Assembly (NCBI RefSeq): GCF_042646085.1
Contig: NZ_JBHRSZ010000009.1
Location: forward strand, 62,001-126,000
Direction of reading: 5' to 3'
DNA from: Litoribrevibacter euphylliae
GTDB taxonomy: Bacteria; Pseudomonadota; Gammaproteobacteria; Pseudomonadales; Litoribrevibacteraceae
DNA length: 64,000 nt
Position numbers and translations under genes: made by a program. This document shows, one piece after another, positions 51,328 to 60,119 of this stretch. The notes below the pieces were generated by a model. That model saw only the letters and a program-made list of their open reading frames with translations. It ran no database searches and was not told the origin of the DNA. The number at the start of each line of letters is the position of its first letter. Positions within the stretch are counted from its first letter, which is position 1.

Positions 51328-52233
51328 CTACACCACCGCCATACCGGCAATCCTGTTCCAGTAGCCATTACAGTGTTGTTCATTGAGCGGCAGCACTTGG
51401 TTCTCCCCTGCTTCCATGGCTTGTTTTAAATCCGCTACTATCCCCAACACTTGGTCGTGCTCCGGCACGATTCTAAGATGCGTTGCGCCTTTGGCAACAA
51501 GATCTTGCCATTGGTTGAGTAGATTTAAGCATTTACCCGATTGAGTTTGAATGCCATTAAGAGTGAAGATTTCCAGCCCGTCCTGACTTTTGGCTTTGAT
51601 GCCTTGCGGGTGTTCAAGGCAGATGAACTTGCATTGGTCTTTCGGGTAGTCGTAATGCCGCGCGGTGTAGCATCGAGCTGAGTACGCGAGGGTCATGTGA
51701 CCATAGGCCATGATCTCAGTGTCGATGTCTTTCACCTGAGTGGCTTTGTAGTCGCTGACGATTTGTGCCACTTGATCACCGGCCATTTCCAGTTGTGGCA
51801 ACCACCGGATTGCCCCCGCTTCCACCAGCACTTGAAGGGAGTCTGCGTTGTAGATGTTCATTGCTGAGCCAATCACGAAGAACGCATTGAGATCGGAGAG
51901 GTACTTCACTGCGGCCATGTCATTGGCTTCTACCAGATAACCTTCTTCCGCCGCGCGTGTGCAAAGCTGTTTGAGTGAATGCAATTCGGACTCTGCTTCG
52001 ATTAATGCCAAGGTTGAGAGCACTACTTCTTTGCCATGTTCAACAAGGTGAGCTGCGATTTCAAACCAATTATCCAGCCTTAATTCACGGCGTTTGGAGC
52101 AAACGGTTTCGCCGAGATAGACCACATCCACATCGGACGTTGCGACGTCTTTATAGAAGGCTTGGACTCGCTCTTTCGGCCAAAAATAAGGCAAGGGAGC
52201 AAGTGAAATCTTTATTGGTTGAGTCTGTGTCAT
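51328..52233 (-). CDS. ubiV: UbiV, O2-independent ubiquinone hydroxylation protein
   Basis: UbiU and UbiV form a 4Fe-4S complex that supplies hydroxyl groups to ubiquinone without oxygen. This 301-residue U32-family protein has the expected cysteines: GETVCSKRRELR (about 42), then YSARCYTARHYDYPKDQCKFICLEH (about 180-200). The start at 52233 (MTQTQP) has AAGGAGG. It overlaps the ubiU end region and is co-transcribed with it. Confidence 0.92.
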   Translation of the reverse strand: MTQTQPIKISLAPLPYFWPKERVQAFYKDVATSDVDVVYLGETVCSKRRELRLDNWFEIAAHLVEHGKEVVLSTLALIEAESELHSLKQLCTRAAEEGYLVEANDMAAVKYLSDLNAFFVIGSAMNIYNADSLQVLVEAGAIRWLPQLEMAGDQVAQIVSDYKATQVKDIDTEIMAYGHMTLAYSARCYTARHYDYPKDQCKFICLEHPQGIKAKSQDGLEIFTLNGIQTQSGKCLNLLNQWQDLVAKGATHLRIVPEHDQVLGIVADLKQAMEAGENQVLPLNEQHCNGYWNRIAGMAVV

Positions 52234-52247
52234 TGTCGTTTTCCTCC

Positions 52248-53258
52248 TTATTGCCATGGTCGTGAATAAGCGCCAAGTGTGGTTTGTGCCCCTTCAGATA
52301 AGGTCTGCAAGGTGCTGAACCATTGGGCTTCGGTTTTGAAGTCTTCCGGGTTTGCCATTAGACGATCAATGGCCTCTCGCCAGATACCAACCACCTGCCC
52401 GACATAGGCAGGGCTTCGCTGACGCCCTTCGATTTTAATGGCCTTAACGCCGGTCTTATGAAGTTCAGGAAGGATGTTGAGCGTGTTCAAACTGGTGGGT
52501 TCTTCCAACACATGATAGGTCTTACCTTCAGCCTCAAAGCGACCTTTGCATAGGGTTGGATAACCAGCTTTCTCGCCCGGACCATAACGATCAATCACCA
52601 CATCGTTTAGCCGTGATTCCAATACATCACCGTCTTCTTTCCATTCCACAAACTTGGCTGGTGAACATACGCCTTGGGTGTTCGGTGATTCGCCCGTCAT
52701 GTAGGAAGAGAGATAGCATCGACCTTCCGCCATGATGCACAAGCTACCAAAACCGAACACTTCTAAATCCACCTTGTTGGCTTCCGCCACTTGTTTCACT
52801 TGTTTGAGCGACAGAACTCTTGGCAGAATGGCGCGACGGATATTGAAACGATCTACATAGAATTCCAACGCCGCATAGTTTGTGGCTGACCCCTGAACTG
52901 AAAGATGAATCGGAATATGCGGATACTTAGAGGTAGCGTAATCCATCACACTAAGATCGGCCGCGATCAAAGCATTAGCTCCGATATCTGCAACACGGTC
53001 TACTGCATCTCGCCACAACTGTTTGTTCTCTTGCTGGGCATAGGTATTGATGGCGACATATAGTTTGGTGCCTTTATCTTGAGCGTACTTGATAGCTTTT
53101 AAGGCTTTCTTGTCGTCGAAGTTCAACCCTGAAAAATGGCGGGCATTGGTGTTGTCTTTGAAGCCGATAAAAACGGCATCCGCCCCTTTATCGACGGCTA
53201 ATTGAAAGGTGGGCAAGTTCCCGGCTGGGCACACTAATTCCATGGATTCTGCGTCCAT
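52248..53258 (-). CDS. ubiU: UbiU, O2-independent ubiquinone hydroxylation protein
   Basis: This 336-residue U32-family protein is UbiU/YhbU. It has ELVCPAGNLPTFQLAVDKGADAVFIG at the start and the cluster ligands SLCIMAEGRC, GVCSPA and TLCKGRFE (about 170-245). It partners with UbiV in anaerobic ubiquinone synthesis, which suits a denitrifier. GAGGAG precedes the ATG. It is divergent from ubiT across a perfect FNR-type box. Confidence 0.93.
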   Translation of the reverse strand: MDAESMELVCPAGNLPTFQLAVDKGADAVFIGFKDNTNARHFSGLNFDDKKALKAIKYAQDKGTKLYVAINTYAQQENKQLWRDAVDRVADIGANALIAADLSVMDYATSKYPHIPIHLSVQGSATNYAALEFYVDRFNIRRAILPRVLSLKQVKQVAEANKVDLEVFGFGSLCIMAEGRCYLSSYMTGESPNTQGVCSPAKFVEWKEDGDVLESRLNDVVIDRYGPGEKAGYPTLCKGRFEAEGKTYHVLEEPTSLNTLNILPELHKTGVKAIKIEGRQRSPAYVGQVVGIWREAIDRLMANPEDFKTEAQWFSTLQTLSEGAQTTLGAYSRPWQ

Positions 53259-53365
53259 ATTTTTTTACTCCTCAGAAGCCCGGCCAGGGGATTTTGAACA
53301 CCCCAAAAACCCGACTATTTTTATCGGATAACAGGCGCACTCTACTCTGAGCAGCAAATTTAGCC

Positions 53366-53379
53366 TTGATGTATATCAA
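53366..53379. promoter_or_regulatory. perfect FNR-type box between divergent ubiUV and ubiT
   Basis: TTGATGTATATCAA matches the consensus at all 10 defined bases. On the plus strand TCTAAT (53402-53407) lies 29 bases after the centre and gives a ubiT start near 53414. On the minus strand TAGAGT lies at 28 bases and gives a ubiU start near 53331. Both fit the class II -41.5 geometry. Confidence 0.85.
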
Positions 53380-53447
53380 CACAGGCCAAGAACAGATGCG
53401 GTCTAATAGTCACGATTTATAAGGAACCCTACAGGAGTTTTACTAAG

Positions 53448-54041
53448 ATGCTTACGGTCAAAACATTACTTACCAAAAGCCTGATCAGTCGTCTTCCGAC
53501 TCCATTAGATATCGTTCGTCGCCCTGCCTATTACGCAGCACTGCCGGTTCGAAAAAGCCCAGAACTTGTTCAACAAAAAGTCATTCAAAAATTGATGAGT
53601 GATGCCCTCAAAACCACCATTGAAGACGGTGATTTTGATTGCCTGATTAATCGCAAGGTAAAAATCAATGTAGTGGATGCCAACTATCAATTTTGTATTG
53701 GTTTAAATGCCAGGCAGGAACTTCAGGTTTCAACGGCTCATCATTTGACTCTAGAACCTGATACAGAGATCAAACTGGACAGCGATGCCATCATCAAGAT
53801 TCTGACCAAACAAGTGGACCCGGACACCCTCTTTTTCCAACGACGTTTAGTGATTCTTGGAGATATGGATTTAGGGCACGAAGTTAAAAACACCCTGGAC
53901 GCGATTGAACATGATTCACTTCCCAAGCTCGCCCAATGGCTAATGAATAACCTAATGCCAAAAGTTGCTCAGGTTCAAACCTGGGGGCAAGATTTGGCGG
54001 AAGCAATTCAGTATCGGGAATCGCTGCAAATAAAAGGTTGA
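53448..54041 (+). CDS. ubiT: UbiT, SCP2-domain lipid-binding accessory of anaerobic ubiquinone synthesis
   Basis: UbiT (YhbT) is an SCP2-type protein that binds lipid intermediates and is needed for O2-independent ubiquinone synthesis. This 197-residue protein has an N-terminal helix and the SCP2 fold (about 60-165: RKVKINVVDANYQFCIGLNARQELQV, DPDTLFFQRRLVILGDMDLGHEVKNTLD). CAGGAG precedes the ATG. It is divergent from ubiUV and shares their FNR box. Confidence 0.92.
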   Translation: MLTVKTLLTKSLISRLPTPLDIVRRPAYYAALPVRKSPELVQQKVIQKLMSDALKTTIEDGDFDCLINRKVKINVVDANYQFCIGLNARQELQVSTAHHLTLEPDTEIKLDSDAIIKILTKQVDPDTLFFQRRLVILGDMDLGHEVKNTLDAIEHDSLPKLAQWLMNNLMPKVAQVQTWGQDLAEAIQYRESLQIKG

Positions 54042-54077
54042 TGAAAGCGAACCAGATAGATACTTAATAACAGAAAC

Positions 54078-54104
54078 GGGAGGCATGTTCCTACCTCCCT
54101 CTTT
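54078..54104. terminator. probable terminator after ubiT
   Basis: A 6-bp GGGAGG/CCTCCC stem (54078-54083 with 54094-54099), a 10-base loop and TCTTT follow on the plus strand. It lies between convergent genes. Confidence 0.55.
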
Positions 54105-54337
54105 CAACAATCACCGCCACCCCCGCAGTCTCCGCCTCCACCCCAGAAGCCACCACCATCGCCGGAACCACCATGACCACCGGGGCCACCATCCGTACCC
54201 AGTAACTTTCCTAGCCCGATGAACACGAACACTACGCATACGATGGGCGAAATTAGGTTATAAAACGTTTGCTCTGAATTCAGATCTGTCAGATATCCAA
54301 AGCCTAAAACACCTAACCAAATTAACCACCAAGGCAT
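54104..54337 (-). CDS. small membrane protein with Gly/Cys-rich tail
   Basis: This 77-residue protein has two hydrophobic segments (about 3-16, 28-46) and a tail that is almost entirely Gly with two Cys-containing repeats (GGGGDC twice) and single His/Trp. The tail is low complexity. The ATG has AGAGG upstream. Function unknown; proteins with a membrane part and Gly-rich tail occur in many Proteobacteria. Confidence 0.5.
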   Translation of the reverse strand: MPWWLIWLGVLGFGYLTDLNSEQTFYNLISPIVCVVFVFIGLGKLLGTDGGPGGHGGSGDGGGFWGGGGDCGGGGDC

Positions 54338-54621
54338 ATTACACCTCTACGAGCCTCGATATTTCGCAACCACGAAATAGCGTCACCAAATAAGACATCA
54401 AGAAACCAGTCCTTATTCTTAATATAGCGTTTGCATTGATATAGCTCATCTTCATTAAATATATTTCTGAGTATTTTAGTCAACTATAGAAGAATCACTG
54501 ATGGCACGGATTCTGCCATTCATTAGGTATGAAGAATAGGTAAACCGATAGGCAGCAATGCGATTGGATCTAATGATCGATTGTTACTCAGTACCGCATA
54601 AGGACGCAGGTGTAAAAAACA

Positions 54622-55260
54622 ATGAACACACAAGCAAGCACACTCGCCACCATACCCTCGAATAATGAGGCCGAAGAAGCTTATGAGGCTCCACCAACCT
54701 TTGACCCTAAACGTATTCCAGGGAACCCCGCCATCTGGGTTGGAATATTTTCAGAAATGACAGAGTTCGCGATTTTCTTCGTGATCTACTTTATTGCTCG
54801 AGCACATTACCCGGAGGAGTTTCTCAACGGGCCGTTAGAACTGCACACCACCGCAGGTACAATAAATACCTTGGTTTTGATCAGCAGCAGTTACTTCGCG
54901 GTTAAAGGTATTTTTGCATTAAGAAATGGAAATCCACACGCCTCTATGCGCTGGCTCTGGATGACCGTCGGTTGTGGGCTGATTTATTTAGCCGTGAAGT
55001 ATTGGGAATACCAATGGAATATGGATCGAGGCATTGAAACGAACACCAATAACTTCTTCGCGATCTATTACTACACCACCTTTAACCACATGCTGCATGT
55101 TGGCTGGGGCAGCGGCGGAATTGTCTGGGCCATATATCAAATCAAGACCGGTGCTTTTGATGCCAACAACCATACAGGATTAATCGCCGCCGCCTGCTAT
55201 TGGCACATGATTGATTTAGCCTGGATTCTAATTTTCCCATTGCTTTACGTGTTGCGTTAA
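54622..55260 (+). CDS. norE: NorE, cytochrome c oxidase subunit III-like NO reductase accessory
   Basis: This 212-residue integral membrane protein has five hydrophobic helices and the NorE/CoxIII-like blocks PGNPAIWVGIFSEMTEFAIFFVIYFIARAHYP and TTFNHMLHVGWGSGG, ending in CYWHMIDLAWILIFPLLYVLR. NorE supports NO reductase activity in denitrifiers; its exact role is unclear. It precedes norF by 13 bases. A weak FNR-like site at 54436-54449 (8 of 10) lies about 180 bases upstream. Confidence 0.9.
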   Translation: MNTQASTLATIPSNNEAEEAYEAPPTFDPKRIPGNPAIWVGIFSEMTEFAIFFVIYFIARAHYPEEFLNGPLELHTTAGTINTLVLISSSYFAVKGIFALRNGNPHASMRWLWMTVGCGLIYLAVKYWEYQWNMDRGIETNTNNFFAIYYYTTFNHMLHVGWGSGGIVWAIYQIKTGAFDANNHTGLIAAACYWHMIDLAWILIFPLLYVLR

Positions 55261-55273
55261 GAAGGAGTTGGCC

Positions 55274-55624
55274 ATGAACACAGAAGTAAAAAATGAAGCT
55301 AACAAGAACAAACCAGCCACGCATTCCATCAAACATTCCACTAAGCATTTGGATCGCCTTTGGCTGGTAATGATTGCTATCACTTTAACCAATGCTTTAA
55401 TCGCGGAACAGGCCAAACCCAGCGCGGCAATTGCAGTTCTAATTTGCGGGATGATCGTGATCAAAGCGCGTCTGGTAATCGACTACTTTATGGAGTTAAA
55501 AGAGGCGTCCCCCTACATCTATTATCTGATGAACGCCTACTTTTACATCTTCCCGTTAGTTGCGTTACTCGTCTGGCTCTACCCTGAACCACTTGCCGAG
55601 CTAACGCGCTTGAGCCGTTTCTGA
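55274..55624 (+). CDS. norF: NorF, cytochrome c oxidase subunit IV-like protein
   Basis: This 116-residue protein has three membrane helices (about 35-52, 57-75, 83-105) and the NorF/subunit-IV pattern VIKARLVIDYFMELKEA. The ATG at 55274 has AAGGAG before it; a TTG six bases upstream is not used. It forms the norEF pair, which helps NO reduction in several denitrifiers. Confidence 0.88.
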   Translation: MNTEVKNEANKNKPATHSIKHSTKHLDRLWLVMIAITLTNALIAEQAKPSAAIAVLICGMIVIKARLVIDYFMELKEASPYIYYLMNAYFYIFPLVALLVWLYPEPLAELTRLSRF

Positions 55625-55653
55625 TGCCTTACGTAGGAGCCTGATATAAGACA

Positions 55654-56007
55654 CTAAATGTCTACAAGGACGTTAAATCCGCCAAAGATCAAACGCTTAC
55701 CATCGAATGGCATGGGGTTCTGATTCGGGTCACAGATGGGATCTTTCATGAATTTAGCCATGCCTTCATCACGTACTTGTTTTGAAGGCCACATAATCCA
55801 TGAGAACACCACGGTTTCATTTTCCTTGCACTTAACGGCCATAGGAAAAGATGTCACTTCCCCATCCGGTACGTCATCGCCCCAAGTTTCAACCACACGC
55901 TCGGCACCGTACTTCTTGAACACATGTGCAGCTTCTTCACAATGCCCTTTATATTCTTCTCGCTTGTCGGTTGGTACGGCACAGACAAAACCATCAACAT
56001 AACCCAT
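55654..56007 (-). CDS. DUF1428 protein
   Basis: This 117-residue ferredoxin-like-fold protein has the DUF1428 pattern YVDGFVCAVPTDKREEY, AERVVETWGDDVPDG and FSWIMWPSKQVRDE. The family is structurally related to YCII/DGPF proteins. Function unknown. The ATG at 56007 has GAGGAG. It lies before the YCII and sigma-factor genes on the same strand and is probably part of their group. Confidence 0.85.
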   Translation of the reverse strand: MGYVDGFVCAVPTDKREEYKGHCEEAAHVFKKYGAERVVETWGDDVPDGEVTSFPMAVKCKENETVVFSWIMWPSKQVRDEGMAKFMKDPICDPNQNPMPFDGKRLIFGGFNVLVDI

Positions 56008-56072
56008 GATCACTCTCCTCTAGTTCCTAATTTGTAGATCTAAGTCTTAAAATTACTGCCCCAAAACGAGGG

Positions 56073-56444
56073 CTAATCCCCCTCATTGTTGTCGTCTTGA
56101 AGTTCACGAACCGGGCGAATCTCGACACTGCCGTACCGAGCGGGCGGAATCTTACTAGCCGCTTGAATGGCTTCATTTAGATCCCGAACATCTAAAAGAT
56201 AAAACCCAGCCAATTGCTCCTTGGTTTCAGCAAACGGGCCATCAGTAATGTCCACTTTGCCATTGCGAACTCGTAACGTCGTTGCGGCTTGAGTTGCCAG
56301 TAAGGCTTCGCCGCCGATCATATAATTACGGGAACGTAATGACTCACCGCAATCAATGCATTCACGATTTAAAGCATCCCACTCGTCTTGAGTGAGCGCT
56401 TTCATCTTGGATTCGTCGTAGTAAACCAACGCCACATACTTCAT
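56073..56444 (-). CDS. YCII/DGPF domain protein
   Basis: This 123-residue protein has MKYVALVYYDESK at the start and the name-giving ITDGPFAETKEQLAGFYLLDV block (about 66-86), followed by EIRPV. DGPF/YCII proteins are typical genomic partners of ECF42-type sigma factors, as here. They are small dimeric enzymes or binding proteins. AAAGGAG precedes the ATG. Confidence 0.9.
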   Translation of the reverse strand: MKYVALVYYDESKMKALTQDEWDALNRECIDCGESLRSRNYMIGGEALLATQAATTLRVRNGKVDITDGPFAETKEQLAGFYLLDVRDLNEAIQAASKIPPARYGSVEIRPVRELQDDNNEGD

Positions 56445-56478
56445 AGGAAGACTCCTTTACCGTTTTGATTTCCTGCTT

Positions 56479-57321
56479 TTACTCTACAGGCGGCAACATC
56501 ACCATCCAGCCCATGCCAAACTTATCAATTACCTGACCATAGAGTGGCGACCAGAAGGTCTTCTCTAATGGCATGCGTACTGTGCCGCCATCCGCCAAAG
56601 CATCAAAAACCTGACGTGCTTGCTCTTCGGAATCTATCGTCAATGCCAAATTAAACCCAGCAAACTCCCCTTCATCCCCACAACCGTCTGACGCATAGAT
56701 CGTCATATCGCCAATGGTAAATTCGCAGTGCATGACCTTCTCTTCATAACCCGGTGGCAACATGCCTTCAGGCATAGGCTCTGGGCTTTCATTGAAACGC
56801 AGTAACATGTCGACTCTTGCACCCAAATGCGTTTGATAAAACGCCAATGCGTCATCGCAACAACCTGAGAAAAAGAGATAGTTATTTACCTGGGCCTGTC
56901 TCATGGCAATGGTGTGACGAAGCGCCTCTTCTTGATCCTGGCACTTCCCGTCCGTATCAACGTCTTTAAAATCTTCCATGTCATAGATCGGGCGGATATC
57001 GATGTCGGAGGCCTCATCCATTGGATTCGGGCACTTCTTCACCCACTCAATGGCCTCTTCAAGGGAACTCACCTTCCAGATCCAATAACCTGCAACGAGC
57101 TCATTGGTTTCAATAAACGGCCCTTTCGTTACAGTACGATCTTTACCATTGACGTGAACACGCGCACCTTCTCTGCTCGGCTTTAATCCTTCTCCTGCTT
57201 CCATTATCCCGGCATCTACCAGCGCTTCATTAAACTCGCCCATTGCTGTCAATAATTCCTGGCTCGGTAATACACCGGCTTCTGAATCTTTTGTTGCTTT
57301 CACCATCACCATGACTTTCAT
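56479..57321 (-). CDS. YCII/DGPF domain fused to VOC (PhnB-like) domain
   Basis: This 280-residue protein is a fusion. Residues 1-125 are a YCII/DGPF domain (VTKGPFIETNELVAGYWIWKV). Residues about 140-280 are a PhnB-like VOC domain with YLFFSGCCDDALAFYQTHLGA, MHCEFTIGDMTIYASDG and PLYGQVIDKFGMGWMVMLPP. Genes of both domain types are usual in ECF42 loci; the fusion is less common. Its role is unknown. AAAAGGAG precedes the ATG. Confidence 0.88.
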   Translation of the reverse strand: MKVMVMVKATKDSEAGVLPSQELLTAMGEFNEALVDAGIMEAGEGLKPSREGARVHVNGKDRTVTKGPFIETNELVAGYWIWKVSSLEEAIEWVKKCPNPMDEASDIDIRPIYDMEDFKDVDTDGKCQDQEEALRHTIAMRQAQVNNYLFFSGCCDDALAFYQTHLGARVDMLLRFNESPEPMPEGMLPPGYEEKVMHCEFTIGDMTIYASDGCGDEGEFAGFNLALTIDSEEQARQVFDALADGGTVRMPLEKTFWSPLYGQVIDKFGMGWMVMLPPVE

Positions 57322-57525
57322 TGTGCATTCTCCTTTTCGTATGTTTCCTGAATTTAGCTCTTTTGTAGCTGTATGCAGATGGAATCAAGAGCGGTTTAGA
57401 CTCTCCTAAATGCGCTCTCTACACAGTAGTCGAATGGGCTTTAGACAAATCGACATTTTTTGAAAAAATATTTAATTTTTTCTTCGGTAGTAAGGAGATT
57501 AATTGCAAGGCATATCTGCCAAAGC

Positions 57526-58803
57526 TTAGAGAGAAGCGAGTTTACGCTTGAGAATTCGCTGTTCCGGCGCTTGTTTCGCCAGACTTAAGGCGTGTTCGAA
57601 GGCTGCGATTGCGTCATCGACTCGACCCGCACGACTAAGAAATTCGCCATAGGTCGCGAACGTTAGATGGTAGTTTTTGAGTTCTTTCTTATTAAGCAGT
57701 TGTTCTACGATTTCGATACCAGCTTGTGGACCATCCCGCATCGCCACAGCAACGGCACGATTTAGTTCGATAATAGGTGATGGCGACACCAGCAGTAATG
57801 AAGAATACAAAGCAACGATTTGATTCCAATCCGTCAGGTCAGAACTCGGAGCTTGAGCATGTACAGCAGCAATTGCGGCCTGCAAAGTGTAAAAACCATA
57901 ATCACGCGTTGCCAACGCACGCTGAACAAGCTCAACACCTTCTGCAATCAAAGAACGATTCCATAAGGTACGATCCTGATCTTCCAACAACACGATGTCG
58001 CCATTAGCATCAGCACGTGTAGCTCGTCGCGACTCATTCAATAACATAAGAGCCAATAAACCGAATACTTCCGCATCCGGCAGTAATGACATTACTAAAC
58101 GTGCCAAACGAATGGCTTCTGCCGTAAGCTCCGAACGCATCACATGATCGCCAGCCGATGCGGAATAGCCTTCGTTATAAACCAAATAAATTACCGACAA
58201 GACAGATTCCAGTCTGTCAGGAAGCTCTGATTCGAAGGGGATTTGAAACGGAATCTTGGCTTCGCGAATCTTGCCTTTACCACGAACAATGCGCTGAGCC
58301 ATGGTCGACGCCGAAGTAAGAAACGCACTCGCCACTTCCTCGGTAGTTAAGCCGCACACTTCACGAAGCGTCAGTGCCACCTGGATTTTCGGGTCAATAG
58401 CCGGATGACAGCAGGCAAAGATCAAACGTAACGAGTCATCTTCAATCACGTCTTCAACTTGATCTTCAATCTCAAAAGGAAAAAAAGCACTTTCTGTTTC
58501 ATTGAAATCAACACCTGATTCTTCTGAAAGAATCTCATCATGACGCTTACGACGGCGGATTTGATCAATGGCTTTGAAGCGCCCGGTTGAAATCAGCCAG
58601 GCACTTGGATTAGTAGGAATTCCCGATTGCGACCATTGAACCAGCGCTGTACTGAACGCATCATGCATGGCCTCTTCGGCAAGGTCGAAGTCCCCCAGCA
58701 AACGAATCAGGCTCGCATAAACCTTGCGAGCTTCATTTCGATACAAGTCATCCAGCGTTGCTTGCACTGCATCACTTGTTGAAAGGGGTTCTTTGTTGGT
58801 CAT
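57526..58803 (-). CDS. ECF42-type sigma factor with C-terminal TPR-like extension
   Basis: This 425-residue protein has sigma-2 (RNEARKVYASLIRLLGDFDLAEEAMHDAFSTALVQW) and sigma-4 regions (EVCGLTTEEVASAFLTSASTMAQRI) in the first 180 residues and a long helical C-terminal domain, the layout of ECF42/DUF6596-type sigma factors. These lack an anti-sigma factor, and the C-terminal part is thought to control activity. The start at 58803 (MTNKEP) begins three bases after the YbaK gene stop. The three DGPF-type genes downstream are likely targets or partners. Confidence 0.9.
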   Translation of the reverse strand: MTNKEPLSTSDAVQATLDDLYRNEARKVYASLIRLLGDFDLAEEAMHDAFSTALVQWSQSGIPTNPSAWLISTGRFKAIDQIRRRKRHDEILSEESGVDFNETESAFFPFEIEDQVEDVIEDDSLRLIFACCHPAIDPKIQVALTLREVCGLTTEEVASAFLTSASTMAQRIVRGKGKIREAKIPFQIPFESELPDRLESVLSVIYLVYNEGYSASAGDHVMRSELTAEAIRLARLVMSLLPDAEVFGLLALMLLNESRRATRADANGDIVLLEDQDRTLWNRSLIAEGVELVQRALATRDYGFYTLQAAIAAVHAQAPSSDLTDWNQIVALYSSLLLVSPSPIIELNRAVAVAMRDGPQAGIEIVEQLLNKKELKNYHLTFATYGEFLSRAGRVDDAIAAFEHALSLAKQAPEQRILKRKLASL

Positions 58804-58805
58804 AG

Positions 58806-59291
58806 CTATTTTGCCAATTCGACCCACTTACCTTGTGTCAGCTGAGGTAAATCAGCCGCTTCCAGTTCAAACACCGCGTTGGGTGTCCCTGCGGCAGCCC
58901 AAATCGACGGATATTGTTTCAAGTCAGGATCAAGAATCGTCTTAACGTCTTCATTATGAGCAATTGGTGGAACACCGCCGATGGCATAACCAATTCGATC
59001 ACGAACGAACTTGGCATCTGCTTTAGCCAACTTTAGCCCGGTTGCTTCTTCCACCTTATCAGTGCACACCTGATTAGTGCCTGAAACAATCAGCAGTATT
59101 GGGTCACCCGAATTGGCGTCTTTAAAAATCAGAGATTTAGCAATCTGAGCCTGCTGACAACCAATGGCTTGCGCGGCTTCTTGAGCAGTGCGAGTAGATT
59201 CTGGCATTTCTTTCACAACAAACGATTTACCATGTTGTGATAGAAACATCTGAACTTTCTGTGATGACTTTGCAGTCAATTGCTGAGTCAT
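58806..59291 (-). CDS. YbaK/ProX-type aminoacyl-tRNA deacylase-like protein
   Basis: This 161-residue protein has the YbaK fold signature: QAAQAIGCQQAQIAKSLIFKDANSGDPILLIVSG, then KADAKFVRDRIGYAIGGVPPIAH. Family members remove wrongly attached amino acids from tRNA. AAGGAG precedes the ATG. It is upstream of the sigma factor with almost no gap. Confidence 0.88.
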   Translation of the reverse strand: MTQQLTAKSSQKVQMFLSQHGKSFVVKEMPESTRTAQEAAQAIGCQQAQIAKSLIFKDANSGDPILLIVSGTNQVCTDKVEEATGLKLAKADAKFVRDRIGYAIGGVPPIAHNEDVKTILDPDLKQYPSIWAAAGTPNAVFELEAADLPQLTQGKWVELAK

Positions 59292-59404
59292 ATTAGACCT
59301 CTCCTTGTTATTGTTGTTTTATCCCTGCATACACAGAAGTTGGATACGAATAATGTATATCATCCGTTCTCAATTTCCATAGTTTGAAGCATGACAGATT
59401 GTAA

Positions 59405-60019
59405 TCAATCACATATCTGTTGATAGATCTCTTGAACCACGGGCACTACCGACAGCACCAACAGCAACGACATGGTGTAGTTGAACCATTTACGATGCGC
59501 GTCTGATTTCAGAACTTTCTTGAGCATGGAGCCAAACATCAGCCACACACCCACACATGGAAATGACACCACCAAGAAAGTCAACGCTATGGTTAAGTTC
59601 TGGCTGTAGTAGCTTGCACCTAGTGTTGTGAATGCGGCAATCGCACCAGTCGCTACTACCCAGGCTTTAGCATTGACCCACTGAAACAAGGCCCCTTTCA
59701 TAAAGCCCAAAGGTTCACCCTGCTCTTCACCTTTTGAAATTTCACTGGAGCGCGCAATCAACCAGGCCAGATACAACAAATAAGCCGTGCCTAAACATTT
59801 AATGATCAAGTGAAGGGATGGAAATAACTCAAACAACTGCCCAAAACCAAGGCCCACCAGCAACAGCATCAAGGCAAAGCCGACACAAATACCACTGAGC
59901 AGAGGAACACTCTTCTTAACACCAAAGTTTACCCCGGAGGTCATCACCATGATGTTATTGGGGCCTGGCGTTACTGAAGAAGATATGGCGAAGAGAATCA
60001 CCGCATATATGTAATCCAT
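59405..60019 (-). CDS. LysE/RhtB family exporter
   Basis: This 204-residue inner membrane protein has six hydrophobic helices and the signature SVTPGPNNIMVMTSGVNFGVKKS (about 14-36). Then follow GTAYLLYLAWLIARS and WVNAKAWVVATGAIAAF. It is closer to the threonine/homoserine (RhtB/YfiK) branch than the gene at 49311-49937. TAGGGACG precedes the ATG. Confidence 0.9.
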   Translation of the reverse strand: MDYIYAVILFAISSSVTPGPNNIMVMTSGVNFGVKKSVPLLSGICVGFALMLLLVGLGFGQLFELFPSLHLIIKCLGTAYLLYLAWLIARSSEISKGEEQGEPLGFMKGALFQWVNAKAWVVATGAIAAFTTLGASYYSQNLTIALTFLVVSFPCVGVWLMFGSMLKKVLKSDAHRKWFNYTMSLLLVLSVVPVVQEIYQQICD

Positions 60020-60119
60020 TAGAGCGTCCCTACTATTGAGTTAAGAAAACTTCTGAGTTCAATAAGGTTGGGACGTTATGAATAATTTCAAGAGAAGTTG
60101 ACTAGAAAAACAGCTTTTA

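Noticed and set aside
54436..54449. FNR box before norE
   Set aside because: Only 8 of 10 matches, the -10 fit is poor and the leader would be about 140 bases; kept only as a remark in the norE entry.
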